A DNA stretch of 64,000 bases, taken from the NCBI GenBank assembly GCA_024400835.1, contig JAKSMC010000007.1, forward strand, positions 32,678 to 96,677, read 5' to 3'. Position 1 is the stretch's first letter. Every line of letters starts with the position of its first letter. The notes below the pieces were generated by a model, which had not been told where the DNA came from, ran no database searches, and saw only the letters and a list, made by a program, of their open reading frames with translations. Positions 43,723 through 53,102 of the stretch are shown here, in pieces. The DNA is from Bacteroidales bacterium. GTDB lineage: Bacteria; Bacteroidota; Bacteroidia; Bacteroidales; WCHB1-69. The position numbers and the translations under genes are program-made.

Positions 43723-43962
43723 ATGTCAGAAATTTTAGAAAAAGTTCAATCTATTATTGCAGAAAAACTCAGTGTTGACGTCGCAGATGTGACTCCAGAA
43801 AAAAGCTTTGCCAATGACCTTGGCGCTGATTCTTTGGACACTGTGGAACTGATTATGGAATTTGAAAACGTTTTTGGCGTTAAGATTCCCGATGAGGATG
43901 CTGAAAAGATCCAGACCGTCGGTGATGCTGTTGCATATATCGAAGAACACCTTGCTAAATAG
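43723..43962 (+). CDS. acpP: Acyl carrier protein
   Basis: 79 residues from Met 43723 ([12 protein letters not shown]...). The phosphopantetheine attachment serine is in [15 protein letters not shown]. Length and acidity are typical. The ORF extends upstream, but that part contains the promoter. It is followed after 38 bases by fabF, the enzyme that uses it, and by rnc. Confidence 0.97.
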   Translation: MSEILEKVQSIIAEKLSVDVADVTPEKSFANDLGADSLDTVELIMEFENVFGVKIPDEDAEKIQTVGDAVAYIEEHLAK

Positions 43963-44000
43963 GTAGCTTTTTTATATACTATTATTTACATTTCCTCTGA

Positions 44001-45254
44001 ATGGAACTCAAACGTGTCGTAGTTACTGGTTTGGGTGCACTTACGCCGATAGGTCTTTCTGTCGAGTCGTATTGGGATGCCTTGCTGAAGGGTGTCTCAG
44101 GTGCAGGTCCCATAACACGTTTTGACGCAGCAAAATTCAAAACCCGTTTTGCGTGCGAGTTGAAGAATTTTGATATTCTTAACTATATCCCCAAAAAAGA
44201 GGCACAGCGGATGGACCCCTGTGCCCATTATGCTATTGTCTCTACTATTGAAGCTCTCCAAGATGCCGGCCTTGATCTCGAATCTGTTGACAAAAACAGA
44301 GTAGGCGTTATTATGGGCACTGGTGTCGGCGGCTTTACTTCTATGATGGAGACGGCTAATGTCTTTGTCGAGAATGGTCGAGAACCTCGATTCAGCCCAT
44401 ATCTTCTTTTGAAAGTATTGGAAGATATGGTTACGGGATATATTTCTTTGCGATATGGCTTCAGAGGACCAAACTATGTGACATCTGCCGCGTGTGCTTC
44501 GGCAGCCAACGCTATCGGTGATGCCTTCCGACTGCTTCAATTGGGTAAAGCGGATGTCATTATCACTGGCGGCACGGAAGCTGCTGTGGTTGAGGGCGCT
44601 GTGGGCGGTTTCGATTCCATGCGCGCACTTTCTACCCGCAATGATGACCCGCTGCACGCCTCACGTCCTTTTGACACCCAGCGTGATGGCTTCGTGATAG
44701 GCGAAGGATCTGCCACTTTGGTTTTGGAAACCTTGGAACATGCTTTGGCACGTGGCGCCAAGATCTACGGCGAACTCTGCGGTATTGGCATGTCTGCAGA
44801 TGCACATAACGCAACTGCTCCCGATCCCACCGGCCTCGGCGCTGTCCTCTCTATGAAGCTCGCTATGGAAGACGCCGGTGTTATCCCTGATGAGGTTGAC
44901 TATATTAATATGCATGGAACCTCCACACAATTGGGCGACTTGTCCGAATGTACCGCAATACAGCAGGTGTTCGGAGAACATGTCCCCAATATGGTGCTCA
45001 ATTCCACGAAGTCTATGACGGGCCACCTCTTGGGCGCTGGCCCCGCAGTGGAAAGCGTCGCCATCCTGATGTCTATGCGTGACGGCATCGTGCATCCTAC
45101 TATCAACTTGGACGAACTTGACCCGCGCATTGACCAGTCTTGGAATTTTGCAGCGAACAAACCTGTTCAAAAGAATGTCAATGTCGCTATTTCCAACTCA
45201 TTCGGTTTTGGCGGGCATAATGTGACCCTCTTATATAAGAAGTTCGTTAAGTAG
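44001..45254 (+). CDS. fabF: 3-oxoacyl-ACP synthase II
   Basis: 417 residues. The condensing-enzyme active site is Cys in SAACASAANAIGDAFR, with histidines in NMHGTST and KSMTGHLLGAG (Cys-His-His triad of KAS II). It elongates acyl-ACP with malonyl-ACP in type II fatty acid synthesis. acpP precedes and rnc follows with a 2-base gap, so the three form one operon as in many Bacteroidota. Confidence 0.97.
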   Translation: MELKRVVVTGLGALTPIGLSVESYWDALLKGVSGAGPITRFDAAKFKTRFACELKNFDILNYIPKKEAQRMDPCAHYAIVSTIEALQDAGLDLESVDKNRVGVIMGTGVGGFTSMMETANVFVENGREPRFSPYLLLKVLEDMVTGYISLRYGFRGPNYVTSAACASAANAIGDAFRLLQLGKADVIITGGTEAAVVEGAVGGFDSMRALSTRNDDPLHASRPFDTQRDGFVIGEGSATLVLETLEHALARGAKIYGELCGIGMSADAHNATAPDPTGLGAVLSMKLAMEDAGVIPDEVDYINMHGTSTQLGDLSECTAIQQVFGEHVPNMVLNSTKSMTGHLLGAGPAVESVAILMSMRDGIVHPTINLDELDPRIDQSWNFAANKPVQKNVNVAISNSFGFGGHNVTLLYKKFVK

Positions 45255-45256
45255 TC

Positions 45257-45940
45257 ATGAATCATACCGATAAGGAAATCAAACGGTATTTTCGCAATAT
45301 CTTCGGTGTCCGGATACGGCATCTTGACCCCTATAAAATAGCGCTCACCCATAAGTCTGTATCTTCTAATTCTGCGTTCGGCCGTATCAATAATGAGCGG
45401 TTAGAGTACTTGGGAGATGCCATTTTAGGCGCTGTCATGGCGGATTTTCTGTACCATAAGTATCCGATGGAGGCAGAAGGTGTGCTTACACGCATGCGTT
45501 CGAAACTCGTGAACCGCAATCGATTGAATTCTTTGGGCCGTAAGTTGGGTCTCCACGACATGATGAGCATCGACGGTCATATCAATGGCGGGGCTGCCAA
45601 CGGCAATGCATTTGAGGCCGTGGTCGGTGCCATCTACCTTGACCAAGGTTTCAAAAAAACTTACAACATCATCGTCAATAAGATTTTCCTGACCCACCTC
45701 GATATGGAGACTGTTTACGAGGAAGACGATGACTATAAGAGCCGAATTTTGATTTGGGCTCAGCGCAATAAACACAAACTTGAGTTTGTGACTACGTCTG
45801 TTGATGATTCGAAAGAGTCTAATTATAAAGCTGTTGCAGTTCTTGACGGACAGCCTCTTTCCGAAGGCCTCGGCCTCTCCATAAAAAAAGCAGAACAGGC
45901 CGCTTCAGAAAAAGCACTGCAACTTGTAAAAGATGAATAA
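45257..45940 (+). CDS. rnc: Ribonuclease III
   Basis: 227 residues. The RNase III signature is NNERLEYLGDAILGAVMADFLY, with the second acidic ligands in NAFEAVVGAIYLDQGF. A C-terminal dsRNA-binding domain runs from about residue 155 (SRILIWAQRNKHKLEFVTTSV...) to GLSIKKAEQAASEKAL. It processes rRNA precursors. Third gene of the acpP-fabF-rnc operon. Confidence 0.96.
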   Translation: MNHTDKEIKRYFRNIFGVRIRHLDPYKIALTHKSVSSNSAFGRINNERLEYLGDAILGAVMADFLYHKYPMEAEGVLTRMRSKLVNRNRLNSLGRKLGLHDMMSIDGHINGGAANGNAFEAVVGAIYLDQGFKKTYNIIVNKIFLTHLDMETVYEEDDDYKSRILIWAQRNKHKLEFVTTSVDDSKESNYKAVAVLDGQPLSEGLGLSIKKAEQAASEKALQLVKDE

Positions 45941-45968
45941 TTATCGGTCGCACGTACGTTTTTTTTAT

Positions 45969-45976
45969 TATTTTTG
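45969..45976 (+). promoter_or_regulatory. Bacteroidota -7 promoter element
   Basis: TATTTTTG fits TAnnTTTG, 46 bases before the start of the Omp28-like gene; it separates this gene from rnc. Confidence 0.5.
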
Positions 45977-46021
45977 CGCGTTTTTTTCAGACTAAATATT
46001 AACCCAAATTATATTTCGCTT

Positions 46022-47740
46022 ATGAAGAAAAGTTTATTTATTGCAGCTTTAGCATTAGTCGCTGGCTTTGCTTCTGCACAGACTACGGACACTATCGTGT
46101 CTTTGACTCCTTCCAATAAAAATGTTATTTTGGAAGAATACACTGGCGTAAACTGTGGCTATTGCCCTGATGGCCATAAAATTGCCAACCAATTGGCAGC
46201 TGCCAATCCTGGCCGTGTGTTCCCCATCAACATTCACACAGGTTCTTATGCGGCAATGTACCAAACTGATTTTGGAACTGCTTTGATGAACCAAACAGGT
46301 CTGGATGGCTTCCCTTCTGGTACAGTTAACAGACACGTGTTCTCTGGCAGCAGCACAGCTCTCAATCGTGGCGATTGGTCTTCCAGAGCCAATACTATTA
46401 TGTCTCAGGCTTCTCCGGTGAACATTGCCGCCGAAGGTACTTTGGATTTCGTTACCAGAGAACTCAACCTCACCGTTCAACTTTATTACACCGCATCTTC
46501 CGCAGCTTCCACTAATATGCTGAATGTGGCTATCCTGCAAGACAATGTCCTCGGACCTCAATCAGGTATGACATACAACCCTACACAAGTTGTAGGCAAC
46601 CAATACAATCACCAACACATGCTTCGTCATTTGATTACCGGCCAATGGGGTGAGACTATCTCAACCACAACGGCAGGTACTTTCGTTGAAAAACATTATA
46701 CTTACACCATTCCTAATATGTTAGGTAAAAGCGGCCAACAAATCGCTGCTGTCTTGGATGACCTCAAATTTGTCGTTTTCGTAGCAGAAGGCCATCAGGA
46801 AATCCTCACAGGTACAGAAGCTAACGTGACTATCGTTAACGTTCCTGACATTTTCCCGCGTATCGATGAATTGAATGCAACAGTTTCCAATCAATGTGAT
46901 GGTGAAGCAAACGCTTCTCTGAAAATCAAAAACGTTGGTATGAATCCTGTTTCCAGCATGACTATCCAATACCAAGTTGCTAACGGCGCTGCTCAAACAT
47001 ACGATTGGCAAGGTACCCTCGCTGTTGGCGCTACCACAACTATCAATCTTCCTACTTTGAATATCGCAATCAATGCTGATCAAGAAATTTCTGCTTCTGT
47101 AATCAGCGTTAATGGCGAAGCTACCACTTTCCCTGCTATCACTTCTACTGTTAGAAAAGACGTTTACACTTGCGGTGGCTGGATGATGCTGGAAATCAAA
47201 ACTGACAAATATGGTTCCGAAAACTCATTCAAACTGTATGGTCCAGACAATAGTGTAGTGTTACAAGGTGGACCGTTCACCAACGCTTCAAAAGTTTATC
47301 AATTCGATGTTGAACCTCAAACAATCGGTTGCTACAGACTGGAAGTTAAAGATAGCTACGGCGACGGTATGGGCTATACAAGCGGTACCTATATCAAATT
47401 GTATGATGCTAACCATGATCTTATTTTCAACTACCCTGGTGCTAATTTCGAATCATCTGTTAGCTTCAGCTTGGATGTCATTGCTCCGGTTGGCATCGAA
47501 GATCATATCGTCAATGCTGGTGATATCAGAGTATTCCCGAATCCTGCTTCCACAGAGATTTCTTTCGAAGCTGAAGAATCAATCTCTAACGTTGAAATCT
47601 TCAATATGCAAGGCCAAATGGTTGCATCTGAAGCTGGTGATATCCACTCTATGAATATCAGCAACCTCTCTAACGGTATGTATATGCTCAAGATTACAAC
47701 TCCTTCAGGCGTTTCTACTCAAAAAATCGTTAAAAAATAA
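46022..47740 (+). CDS. Omp28-related surface protein with T9SS sorting domain
   Basis: 572 residues from Met 46022, signal peptide MKKSLFIAALALVAGFASAQ. The N-terminal domain (NVILEEYTGVNCGYCPDGHKIANQLAAANPGRVFPINIHTGSY) with a CxxC pair is characteristic of Omp28-related Bacteroidota outer-membrane proteins and looks thioredoxin-like. Beta-domains follow, then a type A T9SS sorting domain: FPNPASTEISF, VEIFNMQGQMV, ISNLSNGMYMLKI, terminal TQKIVKK. Expected to be surface exposed. Codons are biased towards highly expressed types. A strong terminator follows. Confidence 0.92.
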   Translation: MKKSLFIAALALVAGFASAQTTDTIVSLTPSNKNVILEEYTGVNCGYCPDGHKIANQLAAANPGRVFPINIHTGSYAAMYQTDFGTALMNQTGLDGFPSGTVNRHVFSGSSTALNRGDWSSRANTIMSQASPVNIAAEGTLDFVTRELNLTVQLYYTASSAASTNMLNVAILQDNVLGPQSGMTYNPTQVVGNQYNHQHMLRHLITGQWGETISTTTAGTFVEKHYTYTIPNMLGKSGQQIAAVLDDLKFVVFVAEGHQEILTGTEANVTIVNVPDIFPRIDELNATVSNQCDGEANASLKIKNVGMNPVSSMTIQYQVANGAAQTYDWQGTLAVGATTTINLPTLNIAINADQEISASVISVNGEATTFPAITSTVRKDVYTCGGWMMLEIKTDKYGSENSFKLYGPDNSVVLQGGPFTNASKVYQFDVEPQTIGCYRLEVKDSYGDGMGYTSGTYIKLYDANHDLIFNYPGANFESSVSFSLDVIAPVGIEDHIVNAGDIRVFPNPASTEISFEAEESISNVEIFNMQGQMVASEAGDIHSMNISNLSNGMYMLKITTPSGVSTQKIVKK

Positions 47741-47760
47741 TTTTCACTATATTTTTTAAA

Positions 47761-47794
47761 GAAGAAGGCTGCGTCTCGTAGCCTTCTTCTTTTT
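47761..47794 (+). terminator. Rho-independent terminator
   Basis: GAAGAAGGCT and AGCCTTCTTC (10-bp perfect stem) with T tail, after the Omp28-like gene. Confidence 0.9.
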
Positions 47795-47808
47795 CATATT
47801 TATTTTAA

Positions 47809-48765
47809 ATGACCAATCAATTACTCAACGTCAAAGACTTCACTTGGCATATTATCATCAATCCGAATGCTTGTGAACGAAAATGCTTCAACCGCTGGAA
47901 GGAGATATCTTCCAGATTAGACATCCTTGAAGTCAAATATGCTCTTCATAAGTCCGTGGGCATAAAAGTGGGTATAGACATTGCCAAGAAGCTTTGCGAG
48001 GAGGGTGTGCGCCATATCATCGTAATCGGTGGTGACGGAACAATCAACGAGGTGGTGAATGGCATTATGCTCTCCGGTGTAGACACCCGTGAGGTGTTCC
48101 TCGCTGTGTTCCCCCTGGGACGCGGCAACGACTGGGCAAGAACCCACCAGTTTCCCAAAAACTGTATCGACAGCATTGACGTTTTCCTCCAAGGCAAATT
48201 CCTACGCCACGATATAGGAAAGGTGCAGACTGTGAAGCAGTCTCAAGTGATGGCAGAACGCTATTTCGCCAATATCGCAGGCTTTGGATTCGATGCTGAG
48301 GTGATTTATGATACAGTGTACAAACGACCGCATTTTATGGGCATTTCTGTATATGTCCTGAGCTTGGTGCGTTGTCTGTTTAAGTATAAAAGCATCCCCG
48401 TCCATATTACTGCTCCTGGCTTTGACTATAATGACCGGGTGTTTACGATGGCTGTAGCTATCTGTCAGTACAACGGCGGCGGAATGCGCCAGGCCCCGAT
48501 GGCCAAACCTGATGACGGGATGATGGATGTCATCGCTATCAGGCATTTGAACAAACTGCGCGTTATGACATTGGTGAAGTCTTTGTTTGACGGTACCCAT
48601 CTACAAAAAGTCCCCGACAAAGTCGCTTCCTGCCAAGCGGATTCAGTTACCATTACTTCTTCCCAACTGCTCCGTGCCGAGGTTGAAGGCGAACTGTTGG
48701 AACCCGGAGAGTACAAACTTTCATTGTCACCGGGTGCGTTAAATATGCTGACTAATATCCAGTAA
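47809..48765 (+). CDS. Diacylglycerol/lipid kinase (DagK-YegS family)
   Basis: 318 residues. The catalytic-domain signature is HIIVIGGDGTINEVVNG, followed by FPLGRGNDWARTHQ and the NIAGFGFDAEV block. The C-terminal half is the usual beta-sandwich (ITSSQLLRAEVEGELLEPGEYKLSLSPGALNML). It phosphorylates diacylglycerol, ceramide or a related lipid in the membrane; Bacteroidota make sphingolipids, so a sphingoid or ceramide substrate is conceivable but not shown. Flanked by terminators on both sides. Confidence 0.88.
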   Translation: MTNQLLNVKDFTWHIIINPNACERKCFNRWKEISSRLDILEVKYALHKSVGIKVGIDIAKKLCEEGVRHIIVIGGDGTINEVVNGIMLSGVDTREVFLAVFPLGRGNDWARTHQFPKNCIDSIDVFLQGKFLRHDIGKVQTVKQSQVMAERYFANIAGFGFDAEVIYDTVYKRPHFMGISVYVLSLVRCLFKYKSIPVHITAPGFDYNDRVFTMAVAICQYNGGGMRQAPMAKPDDGMMDVIAIRHLNKLRVMTLVKSLFDGTHLQKVPDKVASCQADSVTITSSQLLRAEVEGELLEPGEYKLSLSPGALNMLTNIQ

Positions 48766-48782
48766 GCATATTGTAAAAACAC

Positions 48783-48812
48783 GAAGAGGCCTCCAGTCGG
48801 GGGCCTCTTTTC
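48783..48812 (+). terminator. Rho-independent terminator
   Basis: GAAGAGGCC... and ...GGCCTCTTTTC pair over about 9 bp; it ends the lipid kinase transcript before the convergent SGNH-like gene. Confidence 0.8.
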
Positions 48813-48844
48813 GTTGATGAAAAATTATGATTTATGAAATATGA

Positions 48845-49774
48845 TTATCTGAGTATTCCCAAGGAGTCAATATCGTGTGAAAGTTTGGTGGAGAAGAGAT
48901 TGGCACCTTTGCTGTTGAGATGCTGCGCGTTATAGAAATAGCAAGTATCATAAGACAACGCATCGTAGGTGTAGTCCAGAATTGGAATGTCGTATTTGTT
49001 CGCTATTTGGGCAAAGGTGTTTTGAATGCCTTTAAGATCTGTTGTCTTTTGCGTGGCTTCAATGTACATCGGGACATAGACGAAAACGACTTTCACACCG
49101 TCTTTGGTGCATTCCCCGATGAAGTTCTCGAATTGCCGGACGCGAGATTTGTGCATAGGGTAGTTCAGTTGCTTGATGGCTGATATGCGGTCGCCGTTCC
49201 AACTCTTTTTATGGGATTTGAAACCTTTGTATAAGTCATCTTGATGATGTTTGGAATAGTAGATGATGTCTTTGAACATCTTTTTCCGGCCGATATAGCG
49301 CCAACAGGGAATCGTGCGGTCGGCTATGGAGAAGTGCTCAAGTTCTCGTGCTTCTTTCCAAAGTCTGGTGTCTTTCAGGTAAGGGACGAATTGCTCTCGT
49401 TGGTAGCCGTTGCTTTTGTCCATAGAGCCGCCGTAAAGTTCGTAAAGTATGACTTTTGGTTTGTGGCTGCAGTGACGGCGGTATGCGTGGTATTTGACGA
49501 TTTGCGCATCTGTGGGTCGTCCGTCCATACCTAAGTTGTAACTGTCGGTATGCAGCACCGAATCGATGATGGCGGGATTGAAATGCACAAAGGCTCTGGA
49601 GGTGCCCATAATGATGACGTCGCTGTTTATGCGGTCGGCGTAGATGTCGTTCCAACTTGCGTAAGGAGCTGCCTGTACCTTTTTGCACTCTTGGGTGATG
49701 ACTAAGTCGGCCACCCAGGCTAAGGCGTATAGAATGGCGAAAAACAGTGAGGTTCGGAGTAGGAATTTTTTCAT
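48845..49774 (-). CDS. SGNH/DltD-like partner of MBOAT acyltransferase
   Basis: 309 residues from Met 49774, with a signal anchor (MKKFLLRTSLFFAILYALAWVADLVI). A SGNH-like block I (VIIMGTSRAFVHFNPAIID) and YNLGMDGRPTDAQIVKYH resemble DltD/AlgJ-type proteins. The nucleophile in GTSR is Ser. It begins immediately after the MBOAT gene (2 bases between stop and start), the usual place for the partner acyl transfer protein. It probably transfers acyl groups to a surface polymer in the periplasm. Confidence 0.75.
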   Translation of the reverse strand: MKKFLLRTSLFFAILYALAWVADLVITQECKKVQAAPYASWNDIYADRINSDVIIMGTSRAFVHFNPAIIDSVLHTDSYNLGMDGRPTDAQIVKYHAYRRHCSHKPKVILYELYGGSMDKSNGYQREQFVPYLKDTRLWKEARELEHFSIADRTIPCWRYIGRKKMFKDIIYYSKHHQDDLYKGFKSHKKSWNGDRISAIKQLNYPMHKSRVRQFENFIGECTKDGVKVVFVYVPMYIEATQKTTDLKGIQNTFAQIANKYDIPILDYTYDALSYDTCYFYNAQHLNSKGANLFSTKLSHDIDSLGILR

Positions 49775-49776
49775 GG

Positions 49777-51201
49777 TTAGAATTGGAAATAGATGAAACT
49801 TTCGGAGTTCGTGTAACTGAAGAACATTAGTATGGCAAGGCCGATGTAGATGGTGTATTTCAGGATGTGGGAGTTCAGATAGCTGATTTCCAGCCCGTGA
49901 GTTTTTTGCCTGTGCAGCCACTCTACTGCCAACATAAGTAGAATGGATATTAGGGTCAGCGTGCTGCCGATAGGTTTCAGGCTTCCGGAACTAAACAGTC
50001 TGCCGATGTAGTCCCAGGCCATGCCGAGACTGTCGGCACGGAAGATTATCCAGCCCAGCACGACTAAGGCAAATGTCAGGACTATCTGTCCGAGTTCGCG
50101 AAGCGTCGGATAGTGTCGCCCGGCAGCTACGATGTCTGTGTATTTCCGATTCTTGCCGAGCAGAATGAGCGGCAGAAACAGGAATGCGTGGTAGGCGCCC
50201 CATACCACAAACGTCCAGTTCGCGCCGTGCCATAGACCGCTGACTAAGAAAATCACAAAGGTGTTGCGGATGACCTTTGCCTTGGGCACGCGACTGCCGC
50301 CGAGTGGAATGTAGATGTAGTCGCGGAACCAGGTCGTCAGGGAGATGTGCCAACGCCTCCAGAATTCGGCAATGTCACGGCTGAAATAGGGATTGTTGAA
50401 GTTGCGCATCAACTGTATGCCGAACAACTTCGCAGTACCGATGGCTATGTCCGAATATCCCGAAAAGTCGCCGTATATTTGGAAGGTGAAAAGTACGGCT
50501 GCCAGGAGCAGTGTGATGCCGCTCTGGTCTTGATAGGAACCGAAAACGCTGTTTACATACACGGCGCAGGTGTCGGCCACGGCAATCTTTTTGAAAAGCC
50601 CCCATAAAATCTGCCTCATGCCGTCCACAGCCTGGTCGTAGTTGAAGGTGCGCGGCTTGTCAAATTGCGGTAATAGATTGGTGGCACGCTCGATAGGACC
50701 CGCCACCAACTGCGGGAAGAAACTGACAAAGGCGAAAAACTGCACGATGTCACGCGTGGGCTCTAACTTTCCGCGATATACGTCAATGCTGTAACTCAGC
50801 GCCTGGAACGTATAGAAACTAATGCCGACCGGAAGGATGAGATTCAGCAGAATACCATCCGTGCAACCGCCTAAAAACAGTTTGGCGAAGGATGTCGCAA
50901 AGAAGTCATAGTATTTGAAAACCCCTAAGATTCCGATGTTTATGGCAATGTTGATGCCGTTTATCCATTTGGCTTTTCGTCGATTCTCCCTGCTTTTCCG
51001 GATAAGGAGACCGCTGCCCCAACTGCAGAATGAGGTGAATGCTATAAGCACGAGAAAACGCCAGTCCCACCAGCCATAAAACAGGTAGGAAACTGCCACT
51101 ATGAAGAGGTTCTGCAATTTCAGGTTGCGGTTGAACACGAACCAGTAGAGCAGAAAAACCAGCGGCAGAAATGCGGCGAATTCTATGGAGTTGAACAGCA
51201 T
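49777..51201 (-). CDS. MBOAT family O-acyltransferase (AlgI-like)
   Basis: 474 residues from Met 51201 (MLFNSIEFAAFLPLVFLLYW...) with about 10-12 membrane helices. The hallmark blocks are FAFVSFFPQLVAGPIER, FWRRWHISLTTWFRDYIYIPLGGS and GLWHGANWTFVVWGAYHAF, the last with the MBOAT catalytic histidine. The AlgI/DltB branch moves acyl groups across the membrane for alginate, teichoic acid or polysaccharide acylation. Operon with the nitroreductase upstream (10 bases) and the SGNH-like gene downstream. Confidence 0.93.
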   Translation of the reverse strand: MLFNSIEFAAFLPLVFLLYWFVFNRNLKLQNLFIVAVSYLFYGWWDWRFLVLIAFTSFCSWGSGLLIRKSRENRRKAKWINGINIAINIGILGVFKYYDFFATSFAKLFLGGCTDGILLNLILPVGISFYTFQALSYSIDVYRGKLEPTRDIVQFFAFVSFFPQLVAGPIERATNLLPQFDKPRTFNYDQAVDGMRQILWGLFKKIAVADTCAVYVNSVFGSYQDQSGITLLLAAVLFTFQIYGDFSGYSDIAIGTAKLFGIQLMRNFNNPYFSRDIAEFWRRWHISLTTWFRDYIYIPLGGSRVPKAKVIRNTFVIFLVSGLWHGANWTFVVWGAYHAFLFLPLILLGKNRKYTDIVAAGRHYPTLRELGQIVLTFALVVLGWIIFRADSLGMAWDYIGRLFSSGSLKPIGSTLTLISILLMLAVEWLHRQKTHGLEISYLNSHILKYTIYIGLAILMFFSYTNSESFIYFQF

Positions 51202-51211
51202 ATCTTGGAAT

Positions 51212-51850
51212 TTAGAGGATGAGGTCGTCAACTGTTACTTTTGGGACGAAGTGTGTGCCGTCTTTTCGATAGTAGGCATGTCCTTCCTCTGCCGAGATAG
51301 ACGTCAGTTTGATGTCCTCGGCACCTTTCCCAATGGCTACGATGAGCAGCGGCTCGTAGGGTAGGGCAAAGGCCTCCGTGATTTTCTGCTTGTTGTAAGC
51401 CCCGATGATGATGCCGTTGAGTCCCATTTCAACAGCGCGTAGCAGCATACTTTGCGCGGAGATGCCTAAGTCGATATCCACCAATTTGCTTTCGGGGGCT
51501 GTGCTGCAGATGATGATGAAGGCTTCGGGCTCGGTGCCTGGGAAGGGCAGATGCAGCTCGGGCAGCGCACCTCCGAGTTTGATGTTTTCCAGCACTTTTT
51601 CGGCACCGTTGTCACGCGTGACCAACTTGAAACGCAGAACCTGCTGGTTCTTCGCAGATGGTATCTTCGTGTTTACGGAAACGATTTTCTCCAGCGTGCT
51701 GTGCCCCACGACCACGTTCTTGTCGTAACCGCGGTAACTTCTATTCTTGGTCAAAAGACTCTCTAAAAAATGTATCTTCTTCGAAGTTTGTTTCTTGACT
51801 CCGCCATTGCGCAGCTCTTCGAATTTGCTTTCCAAATAATTATCTGCCAT
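51212..51850 (-). CDS. Nitroreductase family protein
   Basis: 212 residues. The FMN-binding nitroreductase fold is suggested by LTKNRSYRGYDKNVVVGHSTLEKIVSVN at the start, the middle block DIDLGISAQSMLLRAVEMGLNGIIIGAYNKQKITEAFALP and the closing LLIVAIGKG. Residues Arg-Ser-Tyr-Arg in NRSYRGY are the usual flavin phosphate contacts. It reduces quinones, nitro compounds or similar using NAD(P)H. It heads the MBOAT operon, though no functional link is evident. Confidence 0.87.
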   Translation of the reverse strand: MADNYLESKFEELRNGGVKKQTSKKIHFLESLLTKNRSYRGYDKNVVVGHSTLEKIVSVNTKIPSAKNQQVLRFKLVTRDNGAEKVLENIKLGGALPELHLPFPGTEPEAFIIICSTAPESKLVDIDLGISAQSMLLRAVEMGLNGIIIGAYNKQKITEAFALPYEPLLIVAIGKGAEDIKLTSISAEEGHAYYRKDGTHFVPKVTVDDLIL

Positions 51851-51894
51851 AAATCAATGTATAATAAATGTTGAATAATGAATAGAGGAGCATC

Positions 51895-52092
51895 TTACTT
51901 CTCACTTCTCACTTCTAACTTCTCACTTCCTCCGTTTTCTTCTTTCTCCTTCGGTCGTCGGCCGGACTTCTTGAGGGCTTCTGACAGTATCCATTCGATT
52001 TGCCCGTTGGTACTACGGAACTCGTCCGCCGCCCATTTCTCAATGGCAGCGAACATCTCCGCATCTACCCGTAAAGCAAAACTTTTCTTCAT
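51895..52092 (-). CDS. Arc-like ribbon-helix-helix protein
   Basis: 65 residues. The first 45 (MKKSFALRVDAEMFAAIEKW...NGQIEWILSEALKKSGR) have the short strand plus two helices of Arc/MetJ-type DNA-binding proteins. The C-terminus is low complexity (KEKEENGGSEKLEVRSEK) encoded by a repeat-like tract. It follows the SPFH gene by 38 bases on the same strand. This pairing with an SPFH protein recurs in Bacteroidota (from memory). Confidence 0.75.
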   Translation of the reverse strand: MKKSFALRVDAEMFAAIEKWAADEFRSTNGQIEWILSEALKKSGRRPKEKEENGGSEKLEVRSEK

Positions 52093-52130
52093 CAGTGAAA
52101 AAACTTCTTTATTAATTTTTCAATTGTCAA

Positions 52131-53102
52131 TTACTGATAAAGAGTACCGGTGTTGATGACTGGGGAGGCCGATTCGTCGGCACAGAGCACGACGAGCAGG
52201 TTGGAAACCATCGTGGCTTTCTTCTCTTCGTCCAATTCCACGATTTTGTCATCAGAGAGTTTTTTGAGCGCAAGGTCCACCATAGAGACGGCACCTTCCA
52301 CAATTTTCTCTCTTGCGGAGATGATGGCGTCGGCCTGCTGACGGCGCAGCATCACGCTGGCAATCTCAGCGGCGTATGCCAAATAGTTGATGCGGGCTTC
52401 CACAACCTCAATACCTGCAATAGCTAAATGCTTACGCAGTTCCTCTTCCAAACGGTCGTTGATTTCCTCACCGCCTGAACGCAAGGTGATTTCATCGTCC
52501 GCCTTGTCCATATTGTCGTAAGCGTACATGCCGGCCACTTTGCGCAATGCGGCATCACTCTGGACACGCACGAATTTGTCGTAGTTTTTCTTTTCCTTGG
52601 TAGAATTTTCAGCGGTATGAACCTCAGAGTCAATCTCAAAACTTGCCTTATAGGTGTCATTTACCTTCCATACCAACACCAGGCCGATCATAATGGGGTT
52701 GCCGTTTTTATCATTCACCTTGATCGGCTCCACGTCCATATTGCGGGCGCGCAAGGACATCTTTTCTTTGCCATAAAAGGGATTGATCCAGAAAAAGCCG
52801 TTCTCCTTGAGCGTACCTGAATACTTGCCGAAGAACGTCAGCACGCGTGACTCGTTCGGCTGCACCGTTGTAAAGCCTACCAGATGCAAAATCCAACAAA
52901 AGGCGAACAATATTCCTAATATGATGGGCAACGCAATCCAACCTGTTGGATTGTCCGGATCACCATTGTTCAGCATGCAGTCAAGGCCCGCAAGTTTGAC
53001 GATGATGAGTACGAATGCCACTAACATAATAAGATTGAGCAAGATGTGTAAGAAGCCGTTGTTTTTGCCCGATACTGCTTTGGTGAATTCTTTAGATTCC
53101 AT
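52131..53102 (-). CDS. SPFH domain (stomatin/flotillin-like) membrane protein
   Basis: 323 residues. Two hydrophobic N-terminal segments (FLHILLNLIMLVAFVLIIVKLAG and WIALPIILGILFAFCWILHLVGF) are followed by the SPFH domain (TVQPNESRVLTFFGKYSGTLKENGFFWINPFY, RARNMDVEPIKVNDKNGNPIMIGLVLVWKVNDT) and a helical region (AIAGIEVVEARINYLAYAAEIASVMLRRQQADAII). It likely forms membrane scaffolds. No protease partner (HflC/NfeD) lies nearby; the Arc-like gene follows. Confidence 0.92.
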   Translation of the reverse strand: MESKEFTKAVSGKNNGFLHILLNLIMLVAFVLIIVKLAGLDCMLNNGDPDNPTGWIALPIILGILFAFCWILHLVGFTTVQPNESRVLTFFGKYSGTLKENGFFWINPFYGKEKMSLRARNMDVEPIKVNDKNGNPIMIGLVLVWKVNDTYKASFEIDSEVHTAENSTKEKKNYDKFVRVQSDAALRKVAGMYAYDNMDKADDEITLRSGGEEINDRLEEELRKHLAIAGIEVVEARINYLAYAAEIASVMLRRQQADAIISAREKIVEGAVSMVDLALKKLSDDKIVELDEEKKATMVSNLLVVLCADESASPVINTGTLYQ

